From: Caballeronia turbans
GTDB lineage: Bacteria > Pseudomonadota > Gammaproteobacteria > Burkholderiales > Burkholderiaceae
Assembly (NCBI GenBank): GCA_001544655.2
Contig: FCOD02000035.1
Span: forward strand, 1 to 60,538
Length of the DNA stretch: 60,538 bases
Direction of reading: 5' to 3'
Shown here: positions 25,189 to 34,100 of the stretch, piece after piece
Layout: each line of letters opens with the position of its first letter
Position numbering within the stretch: position 1 is the first letter of the stretch
The notes under the pieces: model-generated
What the model was told of the DNA's origin: nothing
Database searches by the model: none
The model's input: only the letters and a program-made list of their open reading frames with translations
Translations under genes and position numbers: made by a program

Positions 25189-27315
25189 ATGACGCTTTCG
25201 AGCGCGCCCGAAACCGCGGTAGTCCAGCACGCATTGCGTGGCAGCGTCCTCGTCGTGACGATCGATCATGCGCCCGTCAACGCGCTCAATGCCGCCGTGC
25301 GGCGCGGTCTGATCGACGCCATCGACGCCGCCGATGCGAACGCCGCCGTGCGCGCGGTGCTGATCGTGGGCGCGGGCCGCAACTTCATCGCCGGCGCGGA
25401 TATCCGCGAGTTCGGCAAGCCCGCCGTGCCGCCCTCGCTGCCCGAGGTGTGCAATCGCATCGAGGCGTGCGGCAAGCCGGTCATCGCGGCGATTCATGGC
25501 GCGGCGCTCGGCGGCGGGCTGGAGGTTGCGCTGGCGTCGCATTACCGGATCGCCGTCGAGGGTGCGAAGCTCGGTCTGCCGGAAGTGCAACTGGGCCTCC
25601 TGCCCGGCGCGGGCGGCACGCAGCGCTCGGCGCGTCTGATCGGCGCGCAGGCCGCGTTGTCGCTGATGCTCAGCGGCCGTCATGTCGGCGCGCAGGATGC
25701 GCTGCGTCTCGGCCTCGTCGATCGCGTCGGCCAGAGCGACGACGTATTCGCCGAAGGCCTCGCTTACGCGCACGAACTGATCGCGACGCACGCCGCGCCG
25801 CGCCGCACGAAGAACGCGCGCGGTCTGGCGGACAAGGAAGCCAGCGCCGCCGCGATCGCCGCCGCGCGCGCCGACACGCAGAAGACAGCGCGCGGATTGG
25901 CGTCGCCGCTGAAGATCGTCGACTGCGTGGAGGCGGCGTTGAATCTGCCGTTCGACGAAGGTCTGCGATTCGAGCGCGAGCGATTCCTGGAATGTCGCGA
26001 GAGTCCGCAGCGCGCCGGTCTCGTGCACGCGTTCTTCGCCGAGCGCGAGGCGCAGAAATCGCCGGAAACGCGCGGTGCGCAACCGCGCGCGCTGCGCTCG
26101 GCCGGCGTGCTCGGCGGCGGAACGATGGGCGCGGGCATCGCCGTCGCGCTGCTGGATGCGGGCCTCGCGGTGACGATGATCGAGCGCGACGACGCCTCGC
26201 TCGAACGCGGCCGCGCGCATGTCGAAAAGGTCTACGACGGATCGGTCGAAAAAGGCCGCATGACGCCCGAAGCGAAAGCGCGCGCGCTGCAGCGCTTCAA
26301 TGGCGACACGGCCTACGACGCACTCGCCGGTGCCGATCTCGTCATCGAAGCCGTATTCGAGGACATGACCGTGAAGAAGGCCGTATTCGCGCAACTCGAT
26401 CGCGTGTGCAAGCCCGGCGCGGTGCTCGCGACGAACACGTCGTACCTCGACATCGACGAGATCGCGGCGAGCATCACGCGCCCGCAAGACGTGCTCGGGC
26501 TGCACTTCTTCTCGCCCGCGAACATCATGAAGCTGCTCGAAGTGGTCGTGCCCGCGCGCGTCACCGCAGATGTCGTCGCGACCGGCTTCGAGCTTGCGAA
26601 GAAACTCAGGAAGGTCGCGGTGCGCGCGGGCGTGTGCGACGGCTTCATCGGCAATCGCATGCTCGCGGTGTATCGCGCTGCGGCGGATCATCTGATGGAA
26701 GACGGCGCCTCGCCGTATCAGGTCGATCAGGCCGTGCGCGACTTCGGCTTTCCGATGGGACCGTATCAGGTCATCGATCTCGCAGGCGGCGATATCGGCT
26801 GGGCCGCGAGAAAGCGCCGCGCCGCGACGCGCGATCCGAATGCGCGTTATGTGCGCATCGGCGACGCGCTGTGCGAGCGCGGCTGGCTCGGCCAGAAGAC
26901 GGGACGCGGCTTCTATCGTTATGAAGACGGCGCGCGCATCGGCAAGCCGGATGCCGAAGTCGAAGCGATCATCGACGCGGAGCGCGTGCGTGCGGGCGTC
27001 ACGCCGCGTGCGTTCAGCGACGAGCAGATCGTGCGCCGCTACATGGCCGCGATGATCAACGAAGGCGCGAATATCGTGCATGAAGGGATTGCGCAGCGCC
27101 CGCTCGATATCGATGCTACGTTGATGCACGGCTTCGGTTTTCCGCGCTATCGCGGCGGCCCGATGCATTACGCCGACAGCATCGGCCTCGACACCGTGCT
27201 CGCCGATATCCGCGAGTTCGCCAAGGAAGATCCGTTGTTCTGGCGCGCGTCGCCGCTGATCGTCGATCTCGTTGCGCGCGGCAAGAATTTCGCCAGCCTC
27301 AATCAGGCGGCCTGA
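25189..27315 (+). CDS. Fused enoyl-CoA hydratase / 3-hydroxyacyl-CoA dehydrogenase (FadB/FadJ-like)
   Basis: The 708-residue protein combines an N-terminal crotonase domain (1 to about 190; oxyanion motif NFIAGADIREF; catalytic Glu112 in LGGGLEVALA and Glu132 in LPEVQLGLLPGAGG) and an HAD domain (NAD motif GVLGGGTMGAGIA near 305; catalytic-His region GLHFFSPANIMKLLEVV near 437; two C-terminal HAD folds with DGFIGNRM). It hydrates 2-enoyl-CoA and oxidises the 3-hydroxyacyl-CoA. No thiolase lies beside it, unlike fadBA operons. Two acyl-CoA dehydrogenases follow in the same direction, so the set would cover the first three steps of one beta-oxidation route. The substrate chain is unknown. Confidence 0.93.
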   Translation: MTLSSAPETAVVQHALRGSVLVVTIDHAPVNALNAAVRRGLIDAIDAADANAAVRAVLIVGAGRNFIAGADIREFGKPAVPPSLPEVCNRIEACGKPVIAAIHGAALGGGLEVALASHYRIAVEGAKLGLPEVQLGLLPGAGGTQRSARLIGAQAALSLMLSGRHVGAQDALRLGLVDRVGQSDDVFAEGLAYAHELIATHAAPRRTKNARGLADKEASAAAIAAARADTQKTARGLASPLKIVDCVEAALNLPFDEGLRFERERFLECRESPQRAGLVHAFFAEREAQKSPETRGAQPRALRSAGVLGGGTMGAGIAVALLDAGLAVTMIERDDASLERGRAHVEKVYDGSVEKGRMTPEAKARALQRFNGDTAYDALAGADLVIEAVFEDMTVKKAVFAQLDRVCKPGAVLATNTSYLDIDEIAASITRPQDVLGLHFFSPANIMKLLEVVVPARVTADVVATGFELAKKLRKVAVRAGVCDGFIGNRMLAVYRAAADHLMEDGASPYQVDQAVRDFGFPMGPYQVIDLAGGDIGWAARKRRAATRDPNARYVRIGDALCERGWLGQKTGRGFYRYEDGARIGKPDAEVEAIIDAERVRAGVTPRAFSDEQIVRRYMAAMINEGANIVHEGIAQRPLDIDATLMHGFGFPRYRGGPMHYADSIGLDTVLADIREFAKEDPLFWRASPLIVDLVARGKNFASLNQAA

Positions 27316-27353
27316 GCCGCGGGCTTCGTCAATCTCTTCATGGAATCGCAGTC

Positions 27354-28532
27354 ATGGACCTGAAATTCACCGCAGCAGAAGAGGCGTTTCGCGCCGACGT
27401 GCTGAAGTTTCTGCGCACGTCACTGCCGGACGAAATCGCGCAGAAAGTGCACACGGGAAGGCGCCTCACACGCGACGACATGGCGCAGTGGCACGGCATC
27501 CTCAACGCGCAGGGCTGGCTCGCGAATCACTGGCCGAAAGAGTACGGCGGACCCGGCTGGACCGCGGTGCAGAAGTTCATCTTCGAGAACGAATGCGCGA
27601 TAGCGGGCGCGCCGCGTGTCGTGCCCTTCGGCGTGAACATGCTCGGACCGGTGCTCATCAAGTACGGCAGCGAAGCGCAAAAGCGTCACTGGCTGCCGCG
27701 CATTCTCGATGGCTCAGACTGGTGGTGTCAGGGCTATTCGGAACCGGGCGCGGGCTCCGATCTCGCATCGGTGCGCACGACGGCCGTGCGCGCGATGGAG
27801 AACGGCGAAGAGTATTACCGCGTGAATGGCCAGAAGACCTGGACCACGCTCGCGCACTACGCGAACATGATTTTCTGCCTCGTGCGCACGTCGCAGGACG
27901 CGCGCAAGCAGGAGGGCATCAGCTTCCTGTTGATCGACATGAACACGCCGGGCGTCGAAGTGCGTCCGATCATCACACTGGATGGCGAGCACGAAGTCAA
28001 CGAAGTCTTCTTCACCGATGTGCGCGTGCCCGTTGCGAATCTCGTCGGCGAGGAGAACAAGGGCTGGACGTATGCGAAGTACCTGCTGACGTATGAGCGC
28101 ACGAACATCGCGGGTGTGGGCTTCTCGGTCGCGGCGCTGGGCCGCCTCAAAGAGGCGGCGAGCAGACTGCAAAGTAATGGCCGCGCCCTCACCGACGATC
28201 CGTTGTTCGCCGCGCGGCTCGCGCGTGTCGAGATCGATCTGGAGAACATGAAGACGACGAATCTGCGCGTGCTCGCGGCGGTGGCGGGCGGCGGCGCGCC
28301 AGGCGCGGAAAGCTCGATGCTCAAGATTCGCGGCACCGAGATTCGTCAGGAAATCTCGTCGCTGATGCGTCGCGCGATGGGTCCGTATGCGCAGCAATTC
28401 ATTGAGGAAGATAGCGACGATGAAGCGTCCACCGCGGCCGCGCAGTACTTCAACAATCGCAAGCTGTCGATCTTCGGCGGCTCCAACGAAATACAGAAGA
28501 ACATCATCGCGAAGATGATGCTCGGGCTTTAA
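27354..28532 (+). CDS. Acyl-CoA dehydrogenase (first of an adjacent pair)
   Basis: A 392-residue FAD enzyme. The N-terminal helical domain holds NHWPKEYGGPGWTAVQKFIF, the middle beta domain has CQGYSEPGAGSDLASVRTTA, and the C-terminal domain ends with the FAD/dimer motif FGGSNEIQKNIIAKMMLGL. It forms 2-enoyl-CoA, passing electrons to ETF. A second, divergent acyl-CoA dehydrogenase starts 12 bp later. Adjacent unlike pairs of this kind often form alpha2beta2 heterotetramers in steroid or side-chain degradation (family knowledge). This copy keeps the GGSNEIQ motif and looks like the FAD-competent partner. Confidence 0.93.
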   Translation: MDLKFTAAEEAFRADVLKFLRTSLPDEIAQKVHTGRRLTRDDMAQWHGILNAQGWLANHWPKEYGGPGWTAVQKFIFENECAIAGAPRVVPFGVNMLGPVLIKYGSEAQKRHWLPRILDGSDWWCQGYSEPGAGSDLASVRTTAVRAMENGEEYYRVNGQKTWTTLAHYANMIFCLVRTSQDARKQEGISFLLIDMNTPGVEVRPIITLDGEHEVNEVFFTDVRVPVANLVGEENKGWTYAKYLLTYERTNIAGVGFSVAALGRLKEAASRLQSNGRALTDDPLFAARLARVEIDLENMKTTNLRVLAAVAGGGAPGAESSMLKIRGTEIRQEISSLMRRAMGPYAQQFIEEDSDDEASTAAAQYFNNRKLSIFGGSNEIQKNIIAKMMLGL

Positions 28533-28544
28533 AGGATTCGCACG

Positions 28545-29684
28545 ATGAATTTCCAGCACACGGAAGACCGGCGGATGCTCGCGGATTCGCTGAACCGCTT
28601 CATTGCGGAGCAGTATGCGTTCGATGCGCGAGACGGGATCGCGCGCTCGGCGCAAGGGTACAGCCGCGACATGTGGCTGCGGTTTTGCGAGCTCGGCATC
28701 ATCGGCGCGTTCTTCGATGAAGCGGCGGGCGGATTCGGCGGCGATGGCTTCGATGTCAGCGTCGTGTTCGAGGCACTCGGACGCGGGCTCGTCGTCGAAC
28801 CGTTTCTCGATGCGCTCATCGTCGGACGCGCGCTCGCGCTTGCCGGCAACGACACGCAGCGCGGGATCATCGCCAAGATGATCGACGGCTCCACGCTTGC
28901 AGCATTCGCGCACGACGAACCCGGCTCACACTACGAGCGCGCACGCGTCGGCACGCGCGCGACGCGCCTCGGCGACGGCTGGGTGTTGAACGGCGCGAAA
29001 GGCGTCGTGCAAGAGGGCGAACACGCCGACGTGTTGCTCGTGTCGGCGCGCACGTCGGGCGGCGATCATGACGAAGCGGGCATTTCGCTCTTCGTCGTGC
29101 CGCGTGATGCCGGGGGCGTCGATGTGCGCGGTTATCGCAAGATCGATGGCGGACGGGCGGCGGAGGTGTCGCTCGATGACGTCGCACTCGAAGCGGACGC
29201 GCTCGTGGGTATTGAAGGCGATGGTTACGCCGTGCTCACGCATGTGATCGGCTATGGTCTCGTCGCGCTCGCGTCGGAAGCGGTCGGCGCGATGGATGTC
29301 GCAAAGGAGCACACGCTCGAATACTTGCGCACGCGTAAGCAGTTCGGCGTGCCCATCGGCGCGTTTCAGGCGCTGCAGCATCGCATGGCCGATGTCCTCG
29401 TCGACATCGAACAGGCGCGTTCAGCGGCGATCAATGCGGCCGCGACGGTCGGTGAGTCGGGCGTCGCGCGTGAACGCGCCTTGTCGGCGGCGAAGTATTC
29501 CATCGGGCGCATTGGCGCGCGCGTCGCGGAAGAGTCCATTCAGATGCATGGCGGCATCGGCATGACGTGGGAATTGCCGCTCGCTCACTACGCAAAGCGG
29601 CTCGTGATGATCGACCATCAGTTGGGCGATGAAGACCATCATCTTGCGCGATACATCGAACTGGGGCGCGCTCCGGTGGCTTGA
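28545..29684 (+). CDS. Acyl-CoA dehydrogenase (second of an adjacent pair)
   Basis: A 379-residue protein of the same fold, with N-terminal FFDEAAGGFGGDGFDVSVVF, the middle AFAHDEPGSHYERARVGTRA region, and C-terminal RTRKQFGVPIGAFQALQHRM. Its C terminus reads QMHGGIGMTWELPLAHYAKR and lacks the GG(T/S)(S/N)EI motif of its neighbour. This supports a heteromeric pair with divided cofactor or catalytic duties. It is 12 bp after the first acyl-CoA dehydrogenase and ends the operon. Confidence 0.92.
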   Translation: MNFQHTEDRRMLADSLNRFIAEQYAFDARDGIARSAQGYSRDMWLRFCELGIIGAFFDEAAGGFGGDGFDVSVVFEALGRGLVVEPFLDALIVGRALALAGNDTQRGIIAKMIDGSTLAAFAHDEPGSHYERARVGTRATRLGDGWVLNGAKGVVQEGEHADVLLVSARTSGGDHDEAGISLFVVPRDAGGVDVRGYRKIDGGRAAEVSLDDVALEADALVGIEGDGYAVLTHVIGYGLVALASEAVGAMDVAKEHTLEYLRTRKQFGVPIGAFQALQHRMADVLVDIEQARSAAINAAATVGESGVARERALSAAKYSIGRIGARVAEESIQMHGGIGMTWELPLAHYAKRLVMIDHQLGDEDHHLARYIELGRAPVA

Positions 29685-29818
29685 CCTGGCGAGCGACATC
29701 GCCCTCGTCCACACCCTGCCTGGACAAATAGGAGAGAATATTGCCCTGGCTCGCTGACTGAGGACCGTACAGAGCACTGACAAACGCGCGAAGCAGTATT
29801 CCGGGGACACCCAGAAAA

Positions 29819-31342
29819 GTGGCATCCGAAAATATCTACAACCCGAGTCTCAATGCACAGCCGCCGACGCGCGCGCGAACATCGACGCCGAACGTCATCG
29901 TGCTGTGCGGCACCCTCATCGCGCTCGTCATGATGGGGCTTTGCGCGCTGGTCCTCTATCAGGGCAGAGTCGATGCGCTCGATCGCGCGCGCGACACGTC
30001 GCGCAATCTGGCGCTGCTCGCCGAGCGCGATATCGAACGCAATTTCGAACTGTACGAGTTGTCGTTGCAGGCGGTCGTCGAGGGCGTGCAGCGCGACGAT
30101 GTGATCAGACTCCCGCCGCACCTGCGCAACGACGTGCTCTTCGACCGGGCCGCCACCGCCCGCGATCTCGGCTCGATTCTCGTCCTCGACGAGCACGGCA
30201 ATATCGTCATCGATTCGGGCAGCGTGGCGCCCCGACCGGGCAACTTTGCGGACCGCCGTTACTTCACGGTTCAGCGCGACAACCCGCACACCGGTCTTTA
30301 TCTCAGCAGCCCCTACGCGTCGCGATTGCGTGGCGGCGCGCCCAGCATCGCACTCAGCCGAAGGCTGTCGCATCCGGATGGCTCGTTCGCAGGCGTCGCG
30401 ATGCTCGCCATCAACCTGGAATACTTTCGCAATCTTTTCGCGGGGCTTTCGCTCGGGCCGCACGGCGCCGTCTCGCTGATCAACCACGACGGCGTGATGA
30501 TCATGCGTCAACCCTTCGATTCCAGCGTGATCGGCCGCGACATCAGCAAGGCCGACACCTTCAGGCACTTCCGCGCGGCCGCGGAAGGCAGCTTCGCCGA
30601 GACATCGTCGATCGACGGCAGGCGCCGGCTCTACTATTTCCGCAACTTTCCCGACCTGCCGCTCATCATCATGGTGGCCGAAGGGGAAGAGGACATCTAC
30701 GCGGCGTGGCGGCGGCGCGCGGCCATCATCGGTTCGTCGATGGGCGTGCTCGCGGTCGGCTTCATCACCTTGTCGTTCGTGCTCGCCGCACAATTCAGGC
30801 GGCGCATGCGCGCGGAATCTGAACTGCAATTGCTCGCGCGCACCGACGGACTGACCGGGCTGCACAATCGCCGCACGCTGGGCGAGATCCTCGATCAGGA
30901 ATGGCGCAGGGCGCGTCGCACGCGCGGTCTCTTCTCTCTGCTGTTCGTCGATATCGATCGCTTCAAGGCCTTCAACGACGCCTACGGTCATCAGGCCGGC
31001 GACGATGCGCTCGCTGCCGTCGCACGCTGCATCGGCGACAACATCCGGCGGCCGGGTGACACGGCGGCGCGCTATGGCGGCGAGGAATTCGTTGTCGTGT
31101 TGCCCGACACCCCAGCCGATGGCGCCGCGAGAATCGCGGAGCAGATTCGCGCGGCCATCAGCGATCTGTCGATCGAGCACGCCGGCAGCGAGTTCGGTCG
31201 CGTCACGGCCAGCATCGGCCTCGCGAGCTGGCGGCCCGAGCGCGATGACGACGTGAGCGCGCTCATCCGCGCCGCCGACGAGGCGCTTTACGATGCGAAG
31301 GCATCCGGACGCAATCGGGTGAGGCTGGCGAGTCCCGCCTGA
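29819..31342 (+). CDS. Membrane diguanylate cyclase with Cache sensor (GTG start)
   Basis: The 507-residue protein has TM1 (about 26-48), a periplasmic dCache-type sensor (about 55-295; VIDSGSVAPRPGNFADRRYF, HPDGSFAGVAMLAINLEYF), TM2 (about 302-325), and a GGDEF domain (about 335-500). The active site GGEEF is at 420-424, and an allosteric I-site RPGD lies at 411-414 with the normal five-residue gap, so it should make c-di-GMP and be product-inhibited. The GTG at 29819 is the only start that keeps TM1 intact. No EAL domain is present, so it is a synthase only. A link to the adjacent kinase is possible but unproven. Confidence 0.92.
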   Translation: MASENIYNPSLNAQPPTRARTSTPNVIVLCGTLIALVMMGLCALVLYQGRVDALDRARDTSRNLALLAERDIERNFELYELSLQAVVEGVQRDDVIRLPPHLRNDVLFDRAATARDLGSILVLDEHGNIVIDSGSVAPRPGNFADRRYFTVQRDNPHTGLYLSSPYASRLRGGAPSIALSRRLSHPDGSFAGVAMLAINLEYFRNLFAGLSLGPHGAVSLINHDGVMIMRQPFDSSVIGRDISKADTFRHFRAAAEGSFAETSSIDGRRRLYYFRNFPDLPLIIMVAEGEEDIYAAWRRRAAIIGSSMGVLAVGFITLSFVLAAQFRRRMRAESELQLLARTDGLTGLHNRRTLGEILDQEWRRARRTRGLFSLLFVDIDRFKAFNDAYGHQAGDDALAAVARCIGDNIRRPGDTAARYGGEEFVVVLPDTPADGAARIAEQIRAAISDLSIEHAGSEFGRVTASIGLASWRPERDDDVSALIRAADEALYDAKASGRNRVRLASPA

Positions 31343-31480
31343 AGCTGCGCGTTATTTTTCATTGGAAGGCTGGACGAAAGTTCGTCGCAGGCAGGAAACG
31401 TTTTTCTCGCGTGCACCCTCTGCCAGGTTTCGCGTAAGCTCTCACCCGCCGTGCCGCGCGATCAACAAGAACTTCCTCCG

Positions 31481-33133
31481 ATGACCCACGCCCCCGATTC
31501 CAAAGCGCACCGTCTCGCCGCCGTGGCGCGCTATCGCGCGCTATTTGACGCAATCGACGATGGCTTTTGCATCATCGAATTCTTCGACGGCCCGCACGGG
31601 CCGCTCAGCGATTACGTTCATGTCGAAGCGAATCCGGGATACGAGCGGCATACGGGCATCCCGGACGTGGCGGGCAAGACCTTGCGCGAGATCGATCCGA
31701 TTGAGGCGGACCGCTGGATCGAACTGTATGGCAACGTGCTGCGCACCGGCGTCCCGGCGCGTTTCGAGCGCTACTTCCTGACAGCGGGACGGCACATCGA
31801 GGTGTCGGCGGCGCGGGTCGAACCGGCAAGCCTGCGGCAGGTGTCGGTCCTGTTTCGCGATATCTCCGCGCGCAAGCAAGCCGAGGAGGAGCGCGACCGC
31901 GCGGACGCGTCGCTGCGCTCGCTCAACGAGACGCTCGAGCAGCGGGTTGCGGAGCGCACGGCGGAACTGATGCGCGCGGAAGAGCAACTGCGGCAAGCGC
32001 AGAAGATGGAAGCGGTCGGTCAGCTCACCGGCGGCCTCGCGCACGACTTCAACAATCTGCTGGCGGGCGTGTCGGGCTCGCTGCAGTTGTTGAGCATACG
32101 GCTGAGCCAGGGACGCGTCGCCGAGGTCGATAAATACGTCGTCGCGGCACAAGGGGCGGTGCGGCGCGCGGCGGCATTGACGCATCGGCTGCTCGCCTTT
32201 TCGCGCCGGCAAACGCTCGATCCGCGGCCCACGGATGTCAACGCGCTCGTGAACGGCATGACCGATCTGATACAGCGCACGGCCGGGCCGGGCATCAAGG
32301 TCGAGGCGGTCGGCGCAGCGGGCCTCTGGCCCGCGCTGGTCGATTCGGGCCAGCTCGAAAACGCGCTGCTGAACATTTGCATCAATGCACGAGACGCGAT
32401 GCCCGACGGCGGGCGCATCACGATCGAAACCGCCAACAAATGGATCGACCGGCGCGCGGCCGAGACCCACGACATGCCCGAAGGCCAGTTCCTGTCGCTG
32501 TGCGTGACCGATACCGGCACCGGCATGACGCCCGAAGTGGTCGCGAAGGCGTTCGATCCGTTCTTCACCACCAAGCCGATCGGCATGGGCACGGGCCTCG
32601 GTCTCTCGATGATCTACGGCTTCGCGAAACAGTCGGGCGGTCAGGTGCGGATCTATTCGGAAGCCGGGCAGGGCACGACGGTGTGCATCTATCTGCCGCG
32701 CTTCTACGGCGGTGTCGACACCGACGCGGCCGACCATGCCGCGTCGCCCGTCTCGGGCGCGGAGGCCGGCGAGACGGTGCTGATCGTCGACGATGAACCG
32801 AGCGTGCGCATGCTGATCGTCGATGTCCTCGAAGAGGCCGGCTACTCGGTGATCGAAGCCGCCGACAGCGTCGCCGGCCTGAAGCTGTTGCAGTCGAACG
32901 TGCGGATCGACCTGCTGATCAGCGATGTCGGCCTTCCCGGCGGCATGAACGGCCGCCAGATGGCCGATGCCGCGCGGCAGGCGCGCCCGGATCTCAAGGT
33001 GCTTTTCATCACCGGCTACGCGGAGAACTCGGTGATCGGCAACGGGCGCCTCGAGCCCGGCATGCAGGTGCTGACCAAGCCGTTCGCGATCGAAACGCTC
33101 GCCGCTCGCGTCCGCCAGCTCGTGGACGAATAA
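31481..33133 (+). CDS. Soluble PAS hybrid histidine kinase with C-terminal receiver
   Basis: The 550-residue protein has no membrane segment. Order: PAS domain (about 15-130, YRALFDAIDDGFCIIEFFDG), a coiled coil (about 130-175), HisKA with His188 (LTGGLAHDFNNLL), HATPase with Asn302 (INARDAMPDGG) and GTGLGL, then a REC domain with Asp482 (LLISDVGLPGG) and Lys533. The ATG at 31481 is preferred; a GTG at 31451 would add ten residues. No cognate response regulator is adjacent. It follows the diguanylate cyclase by 138 bp and is convergent with the binding-protein gene. Confidence 0.92.
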   Translation: MTHAPDSKAHRLAAVARYRALFDAIDDGFCIIEFFDGPHGPLSDYVHVEANPGYERHTGIPDVAGKTLREIDPIEADRWIELYGNVLRTGVPARFERYFLTAGRHIEVSAARVEPASLRQVSVLFRDISARKQAEEERDRADASLRSLNETLEQRVAERTAELMRAEEQLRQAQKMEAVGQLTGGLAHDFNNLLAGVSGSLQLLSIRLSQGRVAEVDKYVVAAQGAVRRAAALTHRLLAFSRRQTLDPRPTDVNALVNGMTDLIQRTAGPGIKVEAVGAAGLWPALVDSGQLENALLNICINARDAMPDGGRITIETANKWIDRRAAETHDMPEGQFLSLCVTDTGTGMTPEVVAKAFDPFFTTKPIGMGTGLGLSMIYGFAKQSGGQVRIYSEAGQGTTVCIYLPRFYGGVDTDAADHAASPVSGAEAGETVLIVDDEPSVRMLIVDVLEEAGYSVIEAADSVAGLKLLQSNVRIDLLISDVGLPGGMNGRQMADAARQARPDLKVLFITGYAENSVIGNGRLEPGMQVLTKPFAIETLAARVRQLVDE

Positions 33134-33140
33134 CGCGCGC

Positions 33141-34088
33141 TCACTGCGCCTCGCCGCCCGCCATCGTCTCGATGATGCTTTCGAGCTGCGCGCTCATCGG
33201 CATGTCGAGGCTCGTGCCCGACGGCAGACGTTGCAGGAACCAGCGCTTGTACTGCCGCTCGATTTCGCCATCGGCCGCGAGCGCCTGAAACGTGTCCTTC
33301 ACCACTTGCGCGAGTTGCGGATCGTTCTTGCGATACATGATGCCGTATGGGTCGTACGACAGATAATCGCCGACGACCTGATACGCGCCGCCCTTCGCCG
33401 CGTTCTCCGCGATGAGGCCGTAAAGCAGCACGTCGTCGGTGGCGAATGCGTCGGCCTGCCCGTTCGCCACGCGCGCGAAGCCTTCCGCGTGATCCGGCAC
33501 GACCTGCAACTGAATGCCGAGCCCGAACTTCCTGTCGATGTCGCGCAGCGCCTTTTCATTGGTGGTGCCCGCCGTGACCGCGACCTTCCTTCCCGCCAGA
33601 TCGCGAAACGAGCGGATCGGCGAGCCTCGCCTGACCATGACCTTGGTGCCGGCCACGAAGAAGATCGGCGAGAAGGCCACGCGTTTTTGCCGTTCGACGT
33701 TGCTCGTGGTCGAGCCGCATTCGAGATCCACGCGGCCATCGACGACGGCATCGATACGGTTTTCCGGCGTCACGGGCACCCACTGGATCTTCAGGTTCTT
33801 GTGGACCGTATTGCCGACCGCCGCGACGAGCGCCTTGCACAGTTCGATGGAATAGCCGATCGGCTCCTTGCGCGCATTGAGATAGGAAAACGGCACCGAA
33901 GACTCGCGATAGCCGAGCGCGATCGTGCCCGTGTCGCGGGCCTTGGCTAGCGTGCCCGTCAGCGTGGCGGGCGCGAAGGCGTCGTTGTCCGGCGGCGGCG
34001 TCTGCACGTCTTCGGCGGCGCGCACGCCGAAGGCCACGGCGATCAGACTGGCCAGAGCCAGCGCCGCCCAGAAGCGCTGCGTTGTCAT
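33141..34088 (-). CDS. Periplasmic amino-acid-type solute-binding protein (GltI-like, SBP_bac_3)
   Basis: A 315-residue exported protein with a Sec signal (about residues 1-25, ending FGVRAAE). Family motifs are GTIALGYRESSVPFSYLN, EPIGYSIELCKALVAAV, and VDLECGSTTSNVERQKRVAF, as in glutamate/aspartate binding proteins. It should bind an acidic amino acid or dicarboxylate in the periplasm. No ABC permease or ATPase is adjacent; instead a DctA/GltP-type symporter lies 12 bp upstream in the same operon, which is unusual. Confidence 0.9.
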   Translation of the reverse strand: MTTQRFWAALALASLIAVAFGVRAAEDVQTPPPDNDAFAPATLTGTLAKARDTGTIALGYRESSVPFSYLNARKEPIGYSIELCKALVAAVGNTVHKNLKIQWVPVTPENRIDAVVDGRVDLECGSTTSNVERQKRVAFSPIFFVAGTKVMVRRGSPIRSFRDLAGRKVAVTAGTTNEKALRDIDRKFGLGIQLQVVPDHAEGFARVANGQADAFATDDVLLYGLIAENAAKGGAYQVVGDYLSYDPYGIMYRKNDPQLAQVVKDTFQALAADGEIERQYKRWFLQRLPSGTSLDMPMSAQLESIIETMAGGEAQ

Positions 34089-34100
34089 GGCTCGCCTCCT

